Below are positions 7,960-17,465 of a DNA stretch of 64,000 nucleotides, in pieces. The stretch comes from Anaerostipes amylophilus (GTDB taxonomy: Bacteria > Bacillota > Clostridia > Lachnospirales > Lachnospiraceae). Each line of letters opens with the position of its first letter. Position 1 is the first letter of the stretch. The notes under the pieces were generated by a model that was given only the letters and a program-made list of their open reading frames with translations, had not been told where the DNA came from and did no database searches. A program made the position numbers and the translations under genes. The stretch covers positions 310,001-374,000 of the forward strand of contig NZ_JAOQJG010000001.1 in the NCBI RefSeq assembly GCF_025567365.1, given 5' to 3'.

Positions 7960-8871
7960 ATGAAAAAACCAGCATTAGTAATTCTGGCTGCCGGTATGGG
8001 AAGCCGTTATGGAGGATTAAAACAGATGGACCCTATGGATCCGATGGGACATGCGATCATTGATTATTCAATCTATGATGCAAAACGTGCAGGATTCGGT
8101 AAGGTTGTCTTTGTCATAAAGAAAGCAATTGAGAAAGACTTTAAAGAAACTATCGGAGCACGAGTTCCAGAAGGAATGGAAGTATGTTATGCATATCAGG
8201 AAGTTGATGCATTACCAAAAGGTTACAATGTACCAGAAGGACGTGTAAAGCCTTGGGGAACTGCACATGCTGTTTTATGTGCGAAGCCATTTATCAATGA
8301 ACCTTTTGCCGTGATCAATGCAGATGACTATTATGGAGTGGATGGATATAAAGTAATGGCTGATTTCCTTACAAGCCACGAAGAGGAAGACGGAAAAGCA
8401 CCATTTGCAATGGTGGGATATCATCTTGGAAATACTGTGACAGAGAATGGTTATGTATCAAGAGGTGTCTGTGAAGTCGATGACAACCACCAGTTAGTTT
8501 CTATTACAGAACGAACACATATTGAAAAACGTGAGGATCACGCAGAATTTACAGAAGATGATGGAGCGACTCGGACATCACTACCATTTAATACTTTAGT
8601 ATCTATGAACTTCTTTGGATTCCAGCCTATGATCATGGATGAGTTGGAAAAAGGATTTCCTGCTTTTCTTGATAAAGCGATCAAAGAAAATCCATTAAAG
8701 GGTGAATATTTTATTCCTAGTGTCGCAAGCGATTTGCTTCATAGTGGAAAAGCATCCTTAGAAGTTCTTGTATCGAAAGATCAGTGGTATGGTGTTACAT
8801 ATCCTGAAGATAAGCAAAGTGTCATTGATGCTTTAGCAAAATTGAGAGATGATGGGGTTTATAAGTTTTAA
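7960..8871 (+). CDS. Sugar nucleotidyltransferase-like protein (NTP_transferase family)
   Basis: The 303-residue protein begins KPALVILAAGMGSRYGGLKQ, a GxGxR...K nucleotide-binding motif as in glucose-1-phosphate uridylyl/thymidylyltransferases. WGTAHAVLCAKPFI and FAVINADDYYG give the catalytic aspartates around residues 120-130. Many Lachnospiraceae carry this type as a single gene of unknown sugar specificity. AGAAGGGAG precedes the start. The C-terminal half lacks a left-handed helix acyltransferase domain, so it is a nucleotidyltransferase only. The nucleotide and sugar are not predictable here. Confidence 0.82.
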   Translation: MKKPALVILAAGMGSRYGGLKQMDPMDPMGHAIIDYSIYDAKRAGFGKVVFVIKKAIEKDFKETIGARVPEGMEVCYAYQEVDALPKGYNVPEGRVKPWGTAHAVLCAKPFINEPFAVINADDYYGVDGYKVMADFLTSHEEEDGKAPFAMVGYHLGNTVTENGYVSRGVCEVDDNHQLVSITERTHIEKREDHAEFTEDDGATRTSLPFNTLVSMNFFGFQPMIMDELEKGFPAFLDKAIKENPLKGEYFIPSVASDLLHSGKASLEVLVSKDQWYGVTYPEDKQSVIDALAKLRDDGVYKF

Positions 8872-8894
8872 TTTATCTTCCGTTAACGAATATA

Positions 8895-8955
8895 AAAATA
8901 TCAGCCAGCTTCGTGTGGAATTATCTTTCCTGCCAAGCTGGCTGATATTTTAACG
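8895..8955 (+). terminator. Terminator between converging genes
   Basis: Perfect 17-bp arms, AAAATATCAGCCAGCTT (8895-8911) and its complement (8935-8951), with A and T ends on both sides, fit a bidirectional terminator for the nucleotidyltransferase and the 3D-domain gene. Confidence 0.9.
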
Positions 8956-8981
8956 CTATATATTTTATTATCATTCGTATA

Positions 8982-9383
8982 TTATTTTACCTTATAAACT
9001 TTAACACCTTTTTTCTTACCGAACTTCATTGTCTGTTTATGTGAACTAAAGAATACATCAATATGTTTTCCTTTTACTCCACCACCAACGTCTTCGGCTA
9101 CATATGTTTTTCCTTTGATTTTTACTTTTGTTCCTAATTTAATCTTTCTTCTATCTACAGCAATGGTTCTTCCCTGTTTTGCTTTCTTTCCGGAAGCTGT
9201 TCTTGTTCCCCATTTTCCACTGCATTTCTTACATCCGCAGTAGGCTGTTAATTTATATTTTCCTAAATACTGTACTTTGTTACTTTTTGCTTCTGTTGAA
9301 GTTGATCCTGTAAAGATAAATCCTGATGCTACTACCAGCATTGTGATTACTACTAACAATTTCTTCTTCATGACTTTCAGCAT
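8982..9383 (-). CDS. Secreted 3D-domain protein
   Basis: The 133-residue precursor has a signal peptide (KKKLLVVITMLVVASGFIF) and then a 3D domain, a double-psi barrel related to lytic transglycosylase MltA and the C-termini of YocH/YuiC: YKLTAYCGCKKCSG, TIAVDRRKIKLGTKVKI and VAEDVGGGVKGKHIDVFF give the three aspartates. It probably acts on peptidoglycan outside the cell. AAGAGG lies 6 bases before the ATG at 9383. It has no LysM or other anchoring domain and is basic throughout. Confidence 0.88.
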   Translation of the reverse strand: MLKVMKKKLLVVITMLVVASGFIFTGSTSTEAKSNKVQYLGKYKLTAYCGCKKCSGKWGTRTASGKKAKQGRTIAVDRRKIKLGTKVKIKGKTYVAEDVGGGVKGKHIDVFFSSHKQTMKFGKKKGVKVYKVK

Positions 9384-9596
9384 ATAAACCTCTTTCTGTG
9401 CTCAATAGTTTCTTAAACTTCGAAACATTTTTGTAACAATTTCGAAATCTATGTTTCATACTTTACTGCATATATGTAAAAATGTCAACCTTTGCATTAA
9501 AAAAAGAACAATATATTTACAATATTTGTAAGTTAGTTGTTACGAATATATTGAGGTACTTATGAACTCTATATATAATAGAGTATAGAAGCAATA

Positions 9597-9636
9597 CAAA
9601 AAAGAAGGCATAAATTACATAAATCTATGCCTTCTC
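9597..9636 (-). terminator. Terminator of the rpe-mrp unit
   Basis: AGAAGGCATA (9603-9612) pairs with TATGCCTTCT (9626-9635); on the minus strand the stem is followed by a U-run (A-run at 9597-9602). Confidence 0.85.
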
Positions 9637-9652
9637 TGTATTCACATACTTC

Positions 9653-10477
9653 TTATAAAATGACGTCCATGACGCCATCAAGATAGATATTCTCTACATC
9701 TTCGATCAGCCCTGCATCGCATGCTTCTGTTAGTTTTGGATCGATTGGCAGTTTGCCTAGCACTGGGATATCAAATTTCTCTGAAATCTCTTCAATATGG
9801 CTGTCCCCAAATACTTTGATCTCTTTGCCACAATCTGGACATTTGATGTAACTCATATTCTCAACAAGTCCCAACACTGGTACATTCATCATATTGGCCA
9901 TATTCACAGCTTTCTCTACGATCATTCCTACCAGCTCCTGTGGTGTTGCAACTACAACGATTCCATCTAATGGAATAGACTGGAACACTGTTAGCGGAAC
10001 TTCTCCTGTTCCTGGTGGCATGTCTACAAACATAACGTCAATATCTTTCCATAATGTCTTACCCCAGAACTGTTTGACAACATCTGCTACAACGGGTCCT
10101 CTCCAGATAACTGGCTGTGTCTCTTCTTCTAACATCAGATTCAGAGATACAACTTCAATTCCAAAATTAGTCATTGCTGGAAGAATGATTCCTTCTGCAT
10201 TACCTAGTAATCTTTCATGAAGTCCAAATGCCTGTGGGATTGATGGTCCTGTTACGTCTGCATCAAGAATTGCTGTGTGCAATCCCTTTCTCATTGCTGC
10301 TACTCCTAAAAGAGAAGTTGTCATTGATTTACCTACGCCACCTTTTCCACTGACGATACCAATAACTTTCTTTACTTTACTTTCTCTATATAATGGTTCA
10401 AGAAAATCTGTCTTCTCCTGTGTTCTGCTTGAACAGTTTGAACTACAACTGCTGCAGTCATGACTACATTCACTCAT
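9653..10477 (-). CDS. Mrp/NBP35-family ATP-binding protein (iron-sulfur cluster carrier)
   Basis: The 274-residue P-loop ATPase of the Mrp/ApbC group carries and transfers iron-sulfur clusters in the cytosol. It has the deviant Walker A GKGGVGKSMTTSLLG around residues 45-58, MFVDMPPGTGEVPLT, and a C-terminal CPDCGKE cluster ligand pair. The N-terminus is unusually cysteine rich (SECSHDCSSCSSNCSS), as in NBP35-type proteins that hold a second cluster. It begins 2 bases after rpe, with GGAGG inside the rpe end. Confidence 0.93.
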   Translation of the reverse strand: MSECSHDCSSCSSNCSSRTQEKTDFLEPLYRESKVKKVIGIVSGKGGVGKSMTTSLLGVAAMRKGLHTAILDADVTGPSIPQAFGLHERLLGNAEGIILPAMTNFGIEVVSLNLMLEEETQPVIWRGPVVADVVKQFWGKTLWKDIDVMFVDMPPGTGEVPLTVFQSIPLDGIVVVATPQELVGMIVEKAVNMANMMNVPVLGLVENMSYIKCPDCGKEIKVFGDSHIEEISEKFDIPVLGKLPIDPKLTEACDAGLIEDVENIYLDGVMDVIL

Positions 10478-10479
10478 TT

Positions 10480-11139
10480 TTATTGTGCCTCCATAGCTTT
10501 TAAAATTTCTTTTGTGCTGGATGCGATGTCTCCGTTAAATACGGCTGATCCTGCAACGAAAACATTTGCTCCACATTCTTTTACATGTGCAATATTCTTC
10601 GCTGAAATTCCACCATCTACTTCAATATCAATATCCAGACCTTTTTCTGTGATGATTTTTCTTAATTCTTTAATCTTATCATCCATTTTATTGATATAAG
10701 ACTGTCCGCCATAACCTGGGTTAACTGTCATGATCAGGACCATGTCAATATCTTCTAATACATAATCTAATGCAGATAATGGTGTTGCTGGATTTAAGGA
10801 TACTCCTACCTTCAATCCTTTTGCTTTTACCTGCTGAATTGCTCTGTGAAGATGTTTTGTTGCTTCTGCATGAAGCGTGATCACATCTGCTCCAACTGCT
10901 GCAAATTCATCAATATATCTCCCTGGCTCTTCAATCATTAAATGCACATCAAATACAGCATCTGTAACTTTGCGAAGAGACTTGATCACAGGAAATCCTA
11001 ATGAAATATTAGGTACAAACATTCCATCCATAACATCAATGTGTACCCATTTTGCACCTGCTTCTACAGCTTCTTTCACATCAGCTCCAAGATTTGCAAA
11101 ATCTGCTGACAAAATTGATGGGGCTAAAATATAATCCAT
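10480..11139 (-). CDS. rpe: Ribulose-phosphate 3-epimerase
   Basis: The enzyme interconverts ribulose 5-phosphate and xylulose 5-phosphate. The 219-residue TIM barrel shows the family signatures LAPSILSADFANLG, WVHIDVMDGMFVPNISLG, DVHLMI, MTVNPGYGGQSYI and IEVDGGISAKNI, with His and Asp metal ligands. I chose MDYILAPS because AAAGGAG lies 7-8 bases upstream; a longer frame adds 22 non-homologous residues. It forms a unit with the Mrp-family gene. Confidence 0.95.
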   Translation of the reverse strand: MDYILAPSILSADFANLGADVKEAVEAGAKWVHIDVMDGMFVPNISLGFPVIKSLRKVTDAVFDVHLMIEEPGRYIDEFAAVGADVITLHAEATKHLHRAIQQVKAKGLKVGVSLNPATPLSALDYVLEDIDMVLIMTVNPGYGGQSYINKMDDKIKELRKIITEKGLDIDIEVDGGISAKNIAHVKECGANVFVAGSAVFNGDIASSTKEILKAMEAQ

Positions 11140-11221
11140 AACTCTTTTCTCCTTTACACACCTGTTTTCAACGCTCTTTTTAGTATAACGTATTGTTTGA
11201 AACAAGTCTAGTTACTATGAA

Positions 11222-11262
11222 AAAAAGAACCTTCTTAATTTAATAAGAAGGTCCTTTTTTAT
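11222..11262 (-). terminator. Terminator of the Na/phosphate symporter gene
   Basis: AGAACCTTCTTA and TAAGAAGGTCCT form a 12-bp near-perfect stem with a 6-base AT loop, with A-run on the left and T-run on the right. Confidence 0.85.
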
Positions 11263-11273
11263 GAATTTGCTTT

Positions 11274-12914
11274 CTATCCTCGTTCGATGATCTTAGCCAT
11301 CTGTTTCGCAACATTCCATGCATGATCTCCGATACGTTCAAAGTCTGTTAACATCTCTGAGAAAATAATACATGCCTCGTCGTTACATTCTCCTTTATTG
11401 ATACGTTCCAAATGACTTTCATAGAACTCTTCTGTCTTCTGATCAATAAAGTTTTCTGAATCATGAACTTTCTGAAGCCATGCCTGTGTATCATCCGGTT
11501 TCTTGGAAATATTATGGAACATCTTTTCACAGATCATTTTCATTTCTTTCATCTGTTGTTTTGCTGAATCTGAAAAGACGATCTGTTTTTCTTCAATCAG
11601 CTTTGTGTAATCGCAAATATTAACTGCATGATCTCCAATTCGTTCAATATTGCTTGTCATATCAAGATAAGATCCAATATTTTTTGAAGCTTTTACATTC
11701 GCCTCATGTGCCATCATTTTTGCTGCCGCTCTTGAAATTTCTTTATTCAGATAATCAATATAATCTTCTCTCTTATCTACATCATCTAACGATTTGCTGC
11801 TTCCTGCTAAAAATGCATCAAAACTTTCATCTACATTAACTCTTGCCATCTCAAGCATTCTCTGAATCTCATTTCTTAGGTTCTGTAAGTTGATCGCTGA
11901 TGTACCGAACGTTGCATCAACTCTTGTATCAACAGATTTGATGTATTTTAAATGTTTGTGATGTTCTTTTTCTTCCTCTTTCTCTGGAAGGATCTTTGTT
12001 GCAAGTTTTGCAAGATAATTTCCAAATGGAATCAGAAGGATTGTTGTACTGATATTAAATAATGTATGCATATTCGCAATCTGTTTTGTAATACTGCTTC
12101 CACTAAATGCTGCCACATAATCTGTGATTGGTGTGATCAGACATAGCACTGTAAAGATTGCTGTTCCAATGATATTGAAACTTAAATGGATGATCGTTGC
12201 TCTCTTTGCACTTCTCTCTGTTCCAATGGATGCTAATATTGCTGTGATACATGTACCAATATTCTGTCCAAATAATACAAATGCTGCATCATGGAAGCTG
12301 ATAATTCCACTTAATGCCAGTGCCTGTAAGATACCTACAGATGCAGAAGATGACTGGATCACTGCTGTAAAGATCATACCTGCAATGATTCCGATCAATG
12401 GATTTGAGAATCTTGTCATAAGGTTGATAAATGGTGGATACTCACGAAGTGGTACCATTGCATCTCCCATCATATTCATTCCGACAAATAAGATACCAAG
12501 TCCTGCGATGATTTCCCCAACAAACTGTACTTTTTCATTCTTTGAAAATACAACAAGTGCTACACCAATAAACGCGATCAATGGTGCTAAAGCCCCAACG
12601 TCTAAAGCAATTAACTGTCCTGTAATTGTTGTACCAATATTAGCTCCCATGATGATCCATACTGCCTGATTTAATGTCATCATTCCAGAATTTACAAATC
12701 CTACGACCATAACTGTTGTCGCTGAAGATGACTGGATCACAGCTGTGATCAGAGCTCCTACGATAATTCCTAAAAATCTGTTAGATGTCAGTTTTTCCAA
12801 AATGTCTTTCATTTTATTTCCAGCAACGGATTCCAGTCCATTACTCATCATCTGCATACCATAAAGGAATAATGCTAATCCTCCTAGCAGACCTAAAATG
12901 TTTGTACTGCTCAC
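11274..12914 (-). CDS. Na+/phosphate cotransporter with PhoU-like C-terminal domain
   Basis: The 546-residue protein has two inverted NptA repeats with the QSSSATT (about residue 65) and QSSSASVG (about residue 190) motifs that bind Na+ and phosphate, about 8-9 membrane helices to residue 310, and a cytosolic helical PhoU-type domain from about 340. The start is GTG with AAAGGAG 8 bases before it. It probably imports phosphate with Na+, or controls phosphate levels, as in the YjbB group. It stands alone with its own terminator. Confidence 0.92.
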   Translation of the reverse strand: MSSTNILGLLGGLALFLYGMQMMSNGLESVAGNKMKDILEKLTSNRFLGIIVGALITAVIQSSSATTVMVVGFVNSGMMTLNQAVWIIMGANIGTTITGQLIALDVGALAPLIAFIGVALVVFSKNEKVQFVGEIIAGLGILFVGMNMMGDAMVPLREYPPFINLMTRFSNPLIGIIAGMIFTAVIQSSSASVGILQALALSGIISFHDAAFVLFGQNIGTCITAILASIGTERSAKRATIIHLSFNIIGTAIFTVLCLITPITDYVAAFSGSSITKQIANMHTLFNISTTILLIPFGNYLAKLATKILPEKEEEKEHHKHLKYIKSVDTRVDATFGTSAINLQNLRNEIQRMLEMARVNVDESFDAFLAGSSKSLDDVDKREDYIDYLNKEISRAAAKMMAHEANVKASKNIGSYLDMTSNIERIGDHAVNICDYTKLIEEKQIVFSDSAKQQMKEMKMICEKMFHNISKKPDDTQAWLQKVHDSENFIDQKTEEFYESHLERINKGECNDEACIIFSEMLTDFERIGDHAWNVAKQMAKIIERG

Positions 12915-13085
12915 TTTTCTTTCTCCTTTTGTTGTTTTACATTTTTTTCACTTATTTTTTACAACAGTTTTATTTTAACTTATTTTCAAGTTGAGTAGTG
13001 TTAAATCTATGTAAAATTTTAATTGCATGGACTGCGCAGCTTGAAAACTTTACCTTTGGCATCCTTTTATATCAGCTATATGGAA

Positions 13086-13126
13086 AAAATGCGGAGACAT
13101 TCTATTGATCGTCTCCGCATTTTCTT
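13086..13126 (-). terminator. Terminator of ftsH
   Basis: Perfect 13-bp stem, AAAATGCGGAGAC (13086-13098) with its complement at 13111-13123. The remaining gap from 12915 to 13164 shows no gene. Confidence 0.88.
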
Positions 13127-13164
13127 ATTGTATTTGCATTTTGTTTTCTATGAATTCTGACGAA

Positions 13165-15189
13165 TTATTCTTCATCGTCATCATCTTCAACCCATTGAGC
13201 ATATCCTGTGTTAAATGTTGATGTATTCACTTCGTCTGTCTTAGTCTCAGAAACTTCAACATTTTCCTGAGTATTTTTTTCAGTTTCTACATCTTTTTCC
13301 ATTGTCTCTGATACATTTTTCTCAGACTCTTTTTCCGGATTCTTGTATTTATTGAAGATTTCCATAAATTCTTTTCCTGTGATCGTTTCACGCTTGATCA
13401 AAAACTGCGCTGCTTCGTCAAGAATGTCCATATTTTCACGAATATATGTGACTGCTTTAGCGTAAGCTTCTTTTAACATCTTCATGACAACTTCGTCAAC
13501 CTTGGCTGCTGTTGTCTCTGCACAGTTCATAACGGCACGTCCGTCAAGATATCGGTTTGTGATAGATTCCAGTCCAATCAGACCAAATTCTTCTGACATA
13601 CCGTACTGTGTAACCATTGCTCTCGCGATCGCTGTTGCACGTTCGATATCATTGGAAGCTCCAGTTGTGATCGTGTTGAATTTCACTTCTTCTGCAGCAC
13701 GTCCACCGAAAAATGCTACAAGATCTGCTAACATCTCGTCTTTCTTATTCAGATATTTTTCTTCTTCTGGACGCTGCATTGTATATCCAAGTGCTCCCAT
13801 TGTACGAGGCACGATCGTGATCTTCTGTACTGGCTCTGATTCTTTCTGTAATGCCATAACCAATGCATGTCCAACCTCATGGTATGCAACGATCTGTTTC
13901 TCTTCATCACCAAGGATTCTATCTTTCTTCTCTTTACCAGCGATGACAACTTCAACCGCCTCAAATAAATCCTTCTGTGAAACAGCTTTTCTTCCGGCTT
14001 TGACAGCTCCTAGGGCTGCTTCGTTGATCATATTTGCAAGATCAGATCCTACAGCTCCGCTTGTTGCTAATGCGATTTCTTCAAAGTCAACAGTCTCATC
14101 CATCTTAACGTCTTTGGCATGTACTTTTAATGTCTCAATTCTTCCCTTTAAGTCTGGACGTTCTACGATAACTCGACGGTCAAAACGTCCTGGACGAAGA
14201 AGGGCTTTATCCAAAACTTCTGGACGGTTTGTAGCTGCAAGGATAATGATACCTTTGGATGTATCAAAACCATCCATCTCTGCTAATAAGGCATTCAGTG
14301 TCTGTTCACGTTCGTCATTTCCTCCACCATGCATACCGTTGTCACGGCTCTTACCGATCGCATCGATCTCGTCGATGAAAATGATACATGGTGCCATCTG
14401 CTGTGCCTGTTTAAATAAATCACGGACTCTTGATGCACCAACTCCGACGAACATCTCTACGAAATCAGATCCGGAAAGTGAAAAGAATGGTACTCCTGCC
14501 TCACCAGCTACAGCTTTGGCAAGCAATGTCTTACCAGTTCCCGGAGGTCCTACAAGCAATGCACCTTTTGGAAGCTTCGCACCAATCTCTGTATACCGTT
14601 CTGGGTGATGGAGAAAATCAACCATCTCTGTCAGTGTTTCCTTCGCTTCACCCTGACCTGCAACATCTGCAAATGTCACGCCCGTCTTCTTCTCAACATA
14701 TACTTTTGCATTGGACTTTCCAACTCCCATCATACCGCTGCTTCTGCGCATCATCATAACAAGGAATCCAAAGATCAGTAAAGTAGGGATCAAACTGATC
14801 GCTACGGATAAGAATGTATCCATCGGATCTTCTGGTTCCTGCTCAAATGCGATCTTACTCTTGATCAGACGATTAACCAGTTCATAATCACCACTGATTC
14901 TCTGTACTGTGTAAGTTGTTTTGTAAAAAGGATTTCCCTCTTTCTTTGGTGTCACTTTTAACTGAGTGTCTGTTACTTTTACACTCTTTACTTGATCCTT
15001 GTCAACCATTGTGACAAATTTATTGTATGAAATCGTTGTCTCGGTTCCATTTCTCCATTTTGTTATGATGGAATTGAAAAAGATTGTTCCAAGAATAGAA
15101 ACTACAAGAAAAACAGCTAAATACTTGGCATTTCTCTTCTTGTTATCTTTGTCATTCTTATCATTTTTATTATTCTGTTGATTATTCAA
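13165..15189 (-). CDS. ftsH: ATP-dependent zinc metalloprotease FtsH
   Basis: FtsH is the membrane-anchored AAA+ protease that removes damaged or unneeded membrane and cytosolic proteins. The 674-residue protein has an N-terminal helix near residues 22-40, an extracellular domain, a second helix near 127-147, Walker A GPPGTGKT, Walker B IIFIDEIDAIG, the second region of homology NRPEVLDKALLRPGRFDRR, and the zinc site HEVGHA. The start is TTG with AAGGAGG 11 bases before it. The C-terminal tail is long, acidic and rich in Glu/Thr. Confidence 0.97.
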   Translation of the reverse strand: MNNQQNNKNDKNDKDNKKRNAKYLAVFLVVSILGTIFFNSIITKWRNGTETTISYNKFVTMVDKDQVKSVKVTDTQLKVTPKKEGNPFYKTTYTVQRISGDYELVNRLIKSKIAFEQEPEDPMDTFLSVAISLIPTLLIFGFLVMMMRRSSGMMGVGKSNAKVYVEKKTGVTFADVAGQGEAKETLTEMVDFLHHPERYTEIGAKLPKGALLVGPPGTGKTLLAKAVAGEAGVPFFSLSGSDFVEMFVGVGASRVRDLFKQAQQMAPCIIFIDEIDAIGKSRDNGMHGGGNDEREQTLNALLAEMDGFDTSKGIIILAATNRPEVLDKALLRPGRFDRRVIVERPDLKGRIETLKVHAKDVKMDETVDFEEIALATSGAVGSDLANMINEAALGAVKAGRKAVSQKDLFEAVEVVIAGKEKKDRILGDEEKQIVAYHEVGHALVMALQKESEPVQKITIVPRTMGALGYTMQRPEEEKYLNKKDEMLADLVAFFGGRAAEEVKFNTITTGASNDIERATAIARAMVTQYGMSEEFGLIGLESITNRYLDGRAVMNCAETTAAKVDEVVMKMLKEAYAKAVTYIRENMDILDEAAQFLIKRETITGKEFMEIFNKYKNPEKESEKNVSETMEKDVETEKNTQENVEVSETKTDEVNTSTFNTGYAQWVEDDDDEE

Positions 15190-15276
15190 ATGTCAGCTCC
15201 TCCTTTGATTCATAAGCACCATTATATGTTTTCTGATTTTATAAATCAATAAAACTATTCTAAACTTTTTATAATT

Positions 15277-15681
15277 TTAGTGAAAAATTACATCTTTTTC
15301 GTAAAATTGGCTTTTTAATATGATATATGGATAAGATATTCCCTTTCTCTGGTGCTCTTTTGTAACCCCGATCAGCGTTGTATCAATATAAATATGTGAC
15401 TGATCCTGTGTAAATTCTTTTACTTTGATCTTATATCCACTCCCTGGCTGTCTTCCGTAACCTATGACATAATAAGTAAAGTCTCCTGTTGTATATGTAA
15501 AATGAAAAGTTTTCTTCTTCTCCTGGTCGATCAACTTTCCAAGTTCCTCCGGAACTACATTTCTTGTGCATACTACATACGTGACTTTCTCCTGTTCTCC
15601 ATTTTCTTTTTTTCTAAGACAACCTGTCTGTATGATTGATAACATGCAAAATAAAATGATGCAAAGTCTCCATTTGTTCAC
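15277..15681 (-). CDS. Lipoprotein with PrcB-like C-terminal domain
   Basis: The 134-residue precursor has a lipoprotein signal (LCIILFCMLSIIQTGC, lipobox IQTG-C at residue 21). The mature part contains FTYYVIGYGRQPGSGYKIKV followed by DTTLIGV, which resembles the PrcB_C domain, named for a treponemal protease-complex subunit and widespread in clostridial lipoproteins. It would sit on the outer face of the membrane. It lies between ftsH and the nucleoside phosphorylase; the role is unknown. Confidence 0.7.
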   Translation of the reverse strand: MNKWRLCIILFCMLSIIQTGCLRKKENGEQEKVTYVVCTRNVVPEELGKLIDQEKKKTFHFTYTTGDFTYYVIGYGRQPGSGYKIKVKEFTQDQSHIYIDTTLIGVTKEHQRKGISYPYIILKSQFYEKDVIFH

Positions 15682-15718
15682 AGATATTTTCCTTTTTAAT
15701 CATTTTATGCAATTTGAT

Positions 15719-17023
15719 TTAAGATAATACTTGTTTGATCATCTGTGGTTTCTCTAGCTGATCCTTTGCTATATGGAAATTTTCTTTAAAATGTTTCACT
15801 GCCTGTCTGACTTTCTCCTCTTCATTTCCATAAATCGTTGCCAGCAAATCTCCTTTCTTCACTGGATCTGCAACTTTCTTTGAAAATACTAATCCAACTG
15901 ACGGATCGATCTGACTGTCTTTCGTCTCTCTTCCACCACCAAGGATCAATGAACAGATTCCTATCTCCTGTGCGTTAATATGTTCAACAAATCCTTCTTG
16001 TTCTGAGCGTATTTCTTCTATTACATGTGCCTGTTCAAACAGTTCTGGATGATCTATATATCTTGTATCACCGCCCTGTGCAGCCACAAACTGTTTAAAT
16101 TTTGCAAGTGCCTTTCCATCTCTGATCGTAGTTCTTACCATGGATACTGCGTCATCAAATTTCTCTGCAACACCTCCAAGCATCAGCATATGAGAGGCTA
16201 GTGTTTCTACCAGTTCCGTGAAATCTCCTGGTCCATTTCCTTTCAGCGTATCAATCGCTTCCTTAACCTCCAGAATATTTCCAACTGCCATTCCAAGTGG
16301 TTCATCCATATTCGTGATCACTGCTGTCATCTTTCTTCCAGCACTTTTCCCGATATCAACCATCTCCTGTGCTAATTTCACAGCTTCTGATTTTTCTTTC
16401 ATAAATGCCCCACTGCCAGTTTTCACATCTAACAAGATTGCATCTGCACCAGCTGCCAGTTTCTTACTCATAATACTGCTCGCAATCAAAGAAATCTGAT
16501 CCACTGTCGCTGTCACATCTCTCAATGCATACAAAAGCTTATCCGCAGGTGCCAGATTCTTTGTCTGTCCCATAATGGAAACACCTATAGAGTTTACTTG
16601 TTCTTCAAATTGTTCATCTGTCAACTGCGTTGAAAATCCTGGAATACTTTCAAGTTTATCAATCGTGCCGCCCGTATGTCCAAGTCCACGTCCAGACATC
16701 TTCGCCACAGGAATTCCAAGAGATGCAACGATCGGAGTCAATGCAAGAGAAGTCTTATCTCCAACTCCTCCAGTACTATGTTTATCTACCTTAATGCCTT
16801 TAATTCCTGACAGATCTAACATCTCACCACTTTGTGCCATTGCCATCGTAAGCTCATAAGTTTCTTCCTTATCAAGCCCCTGAAAACAAATCGCCATCAT
16901 CATCGCAGACATCTGATAATCTGGGATCCTCCCATCTGTATATTCACGGATCATCCAATCTATTTCATCTTTTGTCAAGACATTGCCCTGTCGTTTTTTT
17001 AATATGAGATCGTACATTCGCAT
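15719..17023 (-). CDS. pdp: Pyrimidine-nucleoside phosphorylase
   Basis: The enzyme cleaves uridine or thymidine with phosphate, releasing base and (deoxy)ribose 1-phosphate for salvage. The 434-residue protein has the N-terminal helical domain (MRMYDLILKKRQGNVLT), KHSTGGVGDKTSLALTPIVA for phosphate, and the signature MSGRGLGHTGGTIDKLESIPG. GGAGG lies 8 bases upstream. Pdp and DeoA cannot be separated by eye; the Firmicute form is usually the broad Pdp. No other deo gene is nearby. Confidence 0.94.
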   Translation of the reverse strand: MRMYDLILKKRQGNVLTKDEIDWMIREYTDGRIPDYQMSAMMMAICFQGLDKEETYELTMAMAQSGEMLDLSGIKGIKVDKHSTGGVGDKTSLALTPIVASLGIPVAKMSGRGLGHTGGTIDKLESIPGFSTQLTDEQFEEQVNSIGVSIMGQTKNLAPADKLLYALRDVTATVDQISLIASSIMSKKLAAGADAILLDVKTGSGAFMKEKSEAVKLAQEMVDIGKSAGRKMTAVITNMDEPLGMAVGNILEVKEAIDTLKGNGPGDFTELVETLASHMLMLGGVAEKFDDAVSMVRTTIRDGKALAKFKQFVAAQGGDTRYIDHPELFEQAHVIEEIRSEQEGFVEHINAQEIGICSLILGGGRETKDSQIDPSVGLVFSKKVADPVKKGDLLATIYGNEEEKVRQAVKHFKENFHIAKDQLEKPQMIKQVLS

Positions 17024-17094
17024 AGGTTGTTCCTCCTTTTCTTTCTATTATATTTAGTATATCACAAGATGAACAGTTGTATGACAATGACTTC

Positions 17095-17178
17095 ATAAAG
17101 AACAGGTATGTTTTGGAATTCATTAAATTTCTTATGCATACCTGTTCTTTGTTGTTATCCATTATTTTTATTTCGTCA
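17095..17178. repeat. Terminator hairpin repeat R5, copy 2
   Basis: AAAGAACAGGTATG (17097-17110) pairs perfectly with 17137-17150. The stem, loop and trailing CATTATTT-TATTTCGT are close to 6206-6292. It lies between the pdp promoter and a gene remnant. Confidence 0.7.
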
Positions 17179-17401
17179 CAACTGTTTTCTTTCCACTCCA
17201 GCTAGAATAATAGTTTACTTTTGATACCGTTTTATAAGTACGAACCTGAACATAATATTTTTTCTTCTTGCTAAGACTTGAAAAGTTGCCTGTGTTAATA
17301 CTTTCACTGCTGGATTCTTTACTTTTCCATCGTAAATATAAGAAGTCTGTGTAAGAAGCCTGCTTTTTCCTCTGCCCTGACGCCGATTGTTCACGTATCA
17401 A
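17168..17401 (-). pseudogene. Remnant of a fibronectin type III-containing surface protein
   Basis: The frame of 77 codons ends KKKKYYVQVRTYKTVSKVNY then YSSWSGKKTVVTK, the classical last strands of an Fn3 domain in clostridial extracellular proteins. There is no signal peptide, no good start and only half a domain, and the N-terminal half is low in family likeness. I read it as the decayed 3' end of a larger cell-surface gene. Confidence 0.55.
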
Positions 17402-17426
17402 TTTATTATTTTTCTTGATGCCAAGA

Positions 17427-17465
17427 CAGAAAAAGACCGCCCTACTCTGAGAAAGTAAGCGGTCT
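17427..17465 (-). terminator. Terminator-like GC hairpin
   Basis: On the minus strand AGACCGC-TTACTTTCTCAGAG-TAGG-GCGGTCT is followed by TTTTTCTGTC, a good intrinsic terminator. It lies after the permease gene and just after a short stretch starting ATGACGG that soon meets a stop; that stretch faintly recalls small holin-like toxin genes, which often end in such hairpins. Confidence 0.6.

Noticed and set aside
12124..12669. Plus-strand frame of 181 codons opposite the Na/phosphate symporter
   Set aside because: Opposite-strand shadow of a well-supported gene; no ribosome site and no protein-like features.
13484..14608. Long plus-strand open frame (374 codons) opposite ftsH
   Set aside because: It is a mirror of the conserved AAA domain; the composition is Ser/Ala/Pro-rich with no family likeness and no ribosome site, while the minus strand is clearly ftsH.
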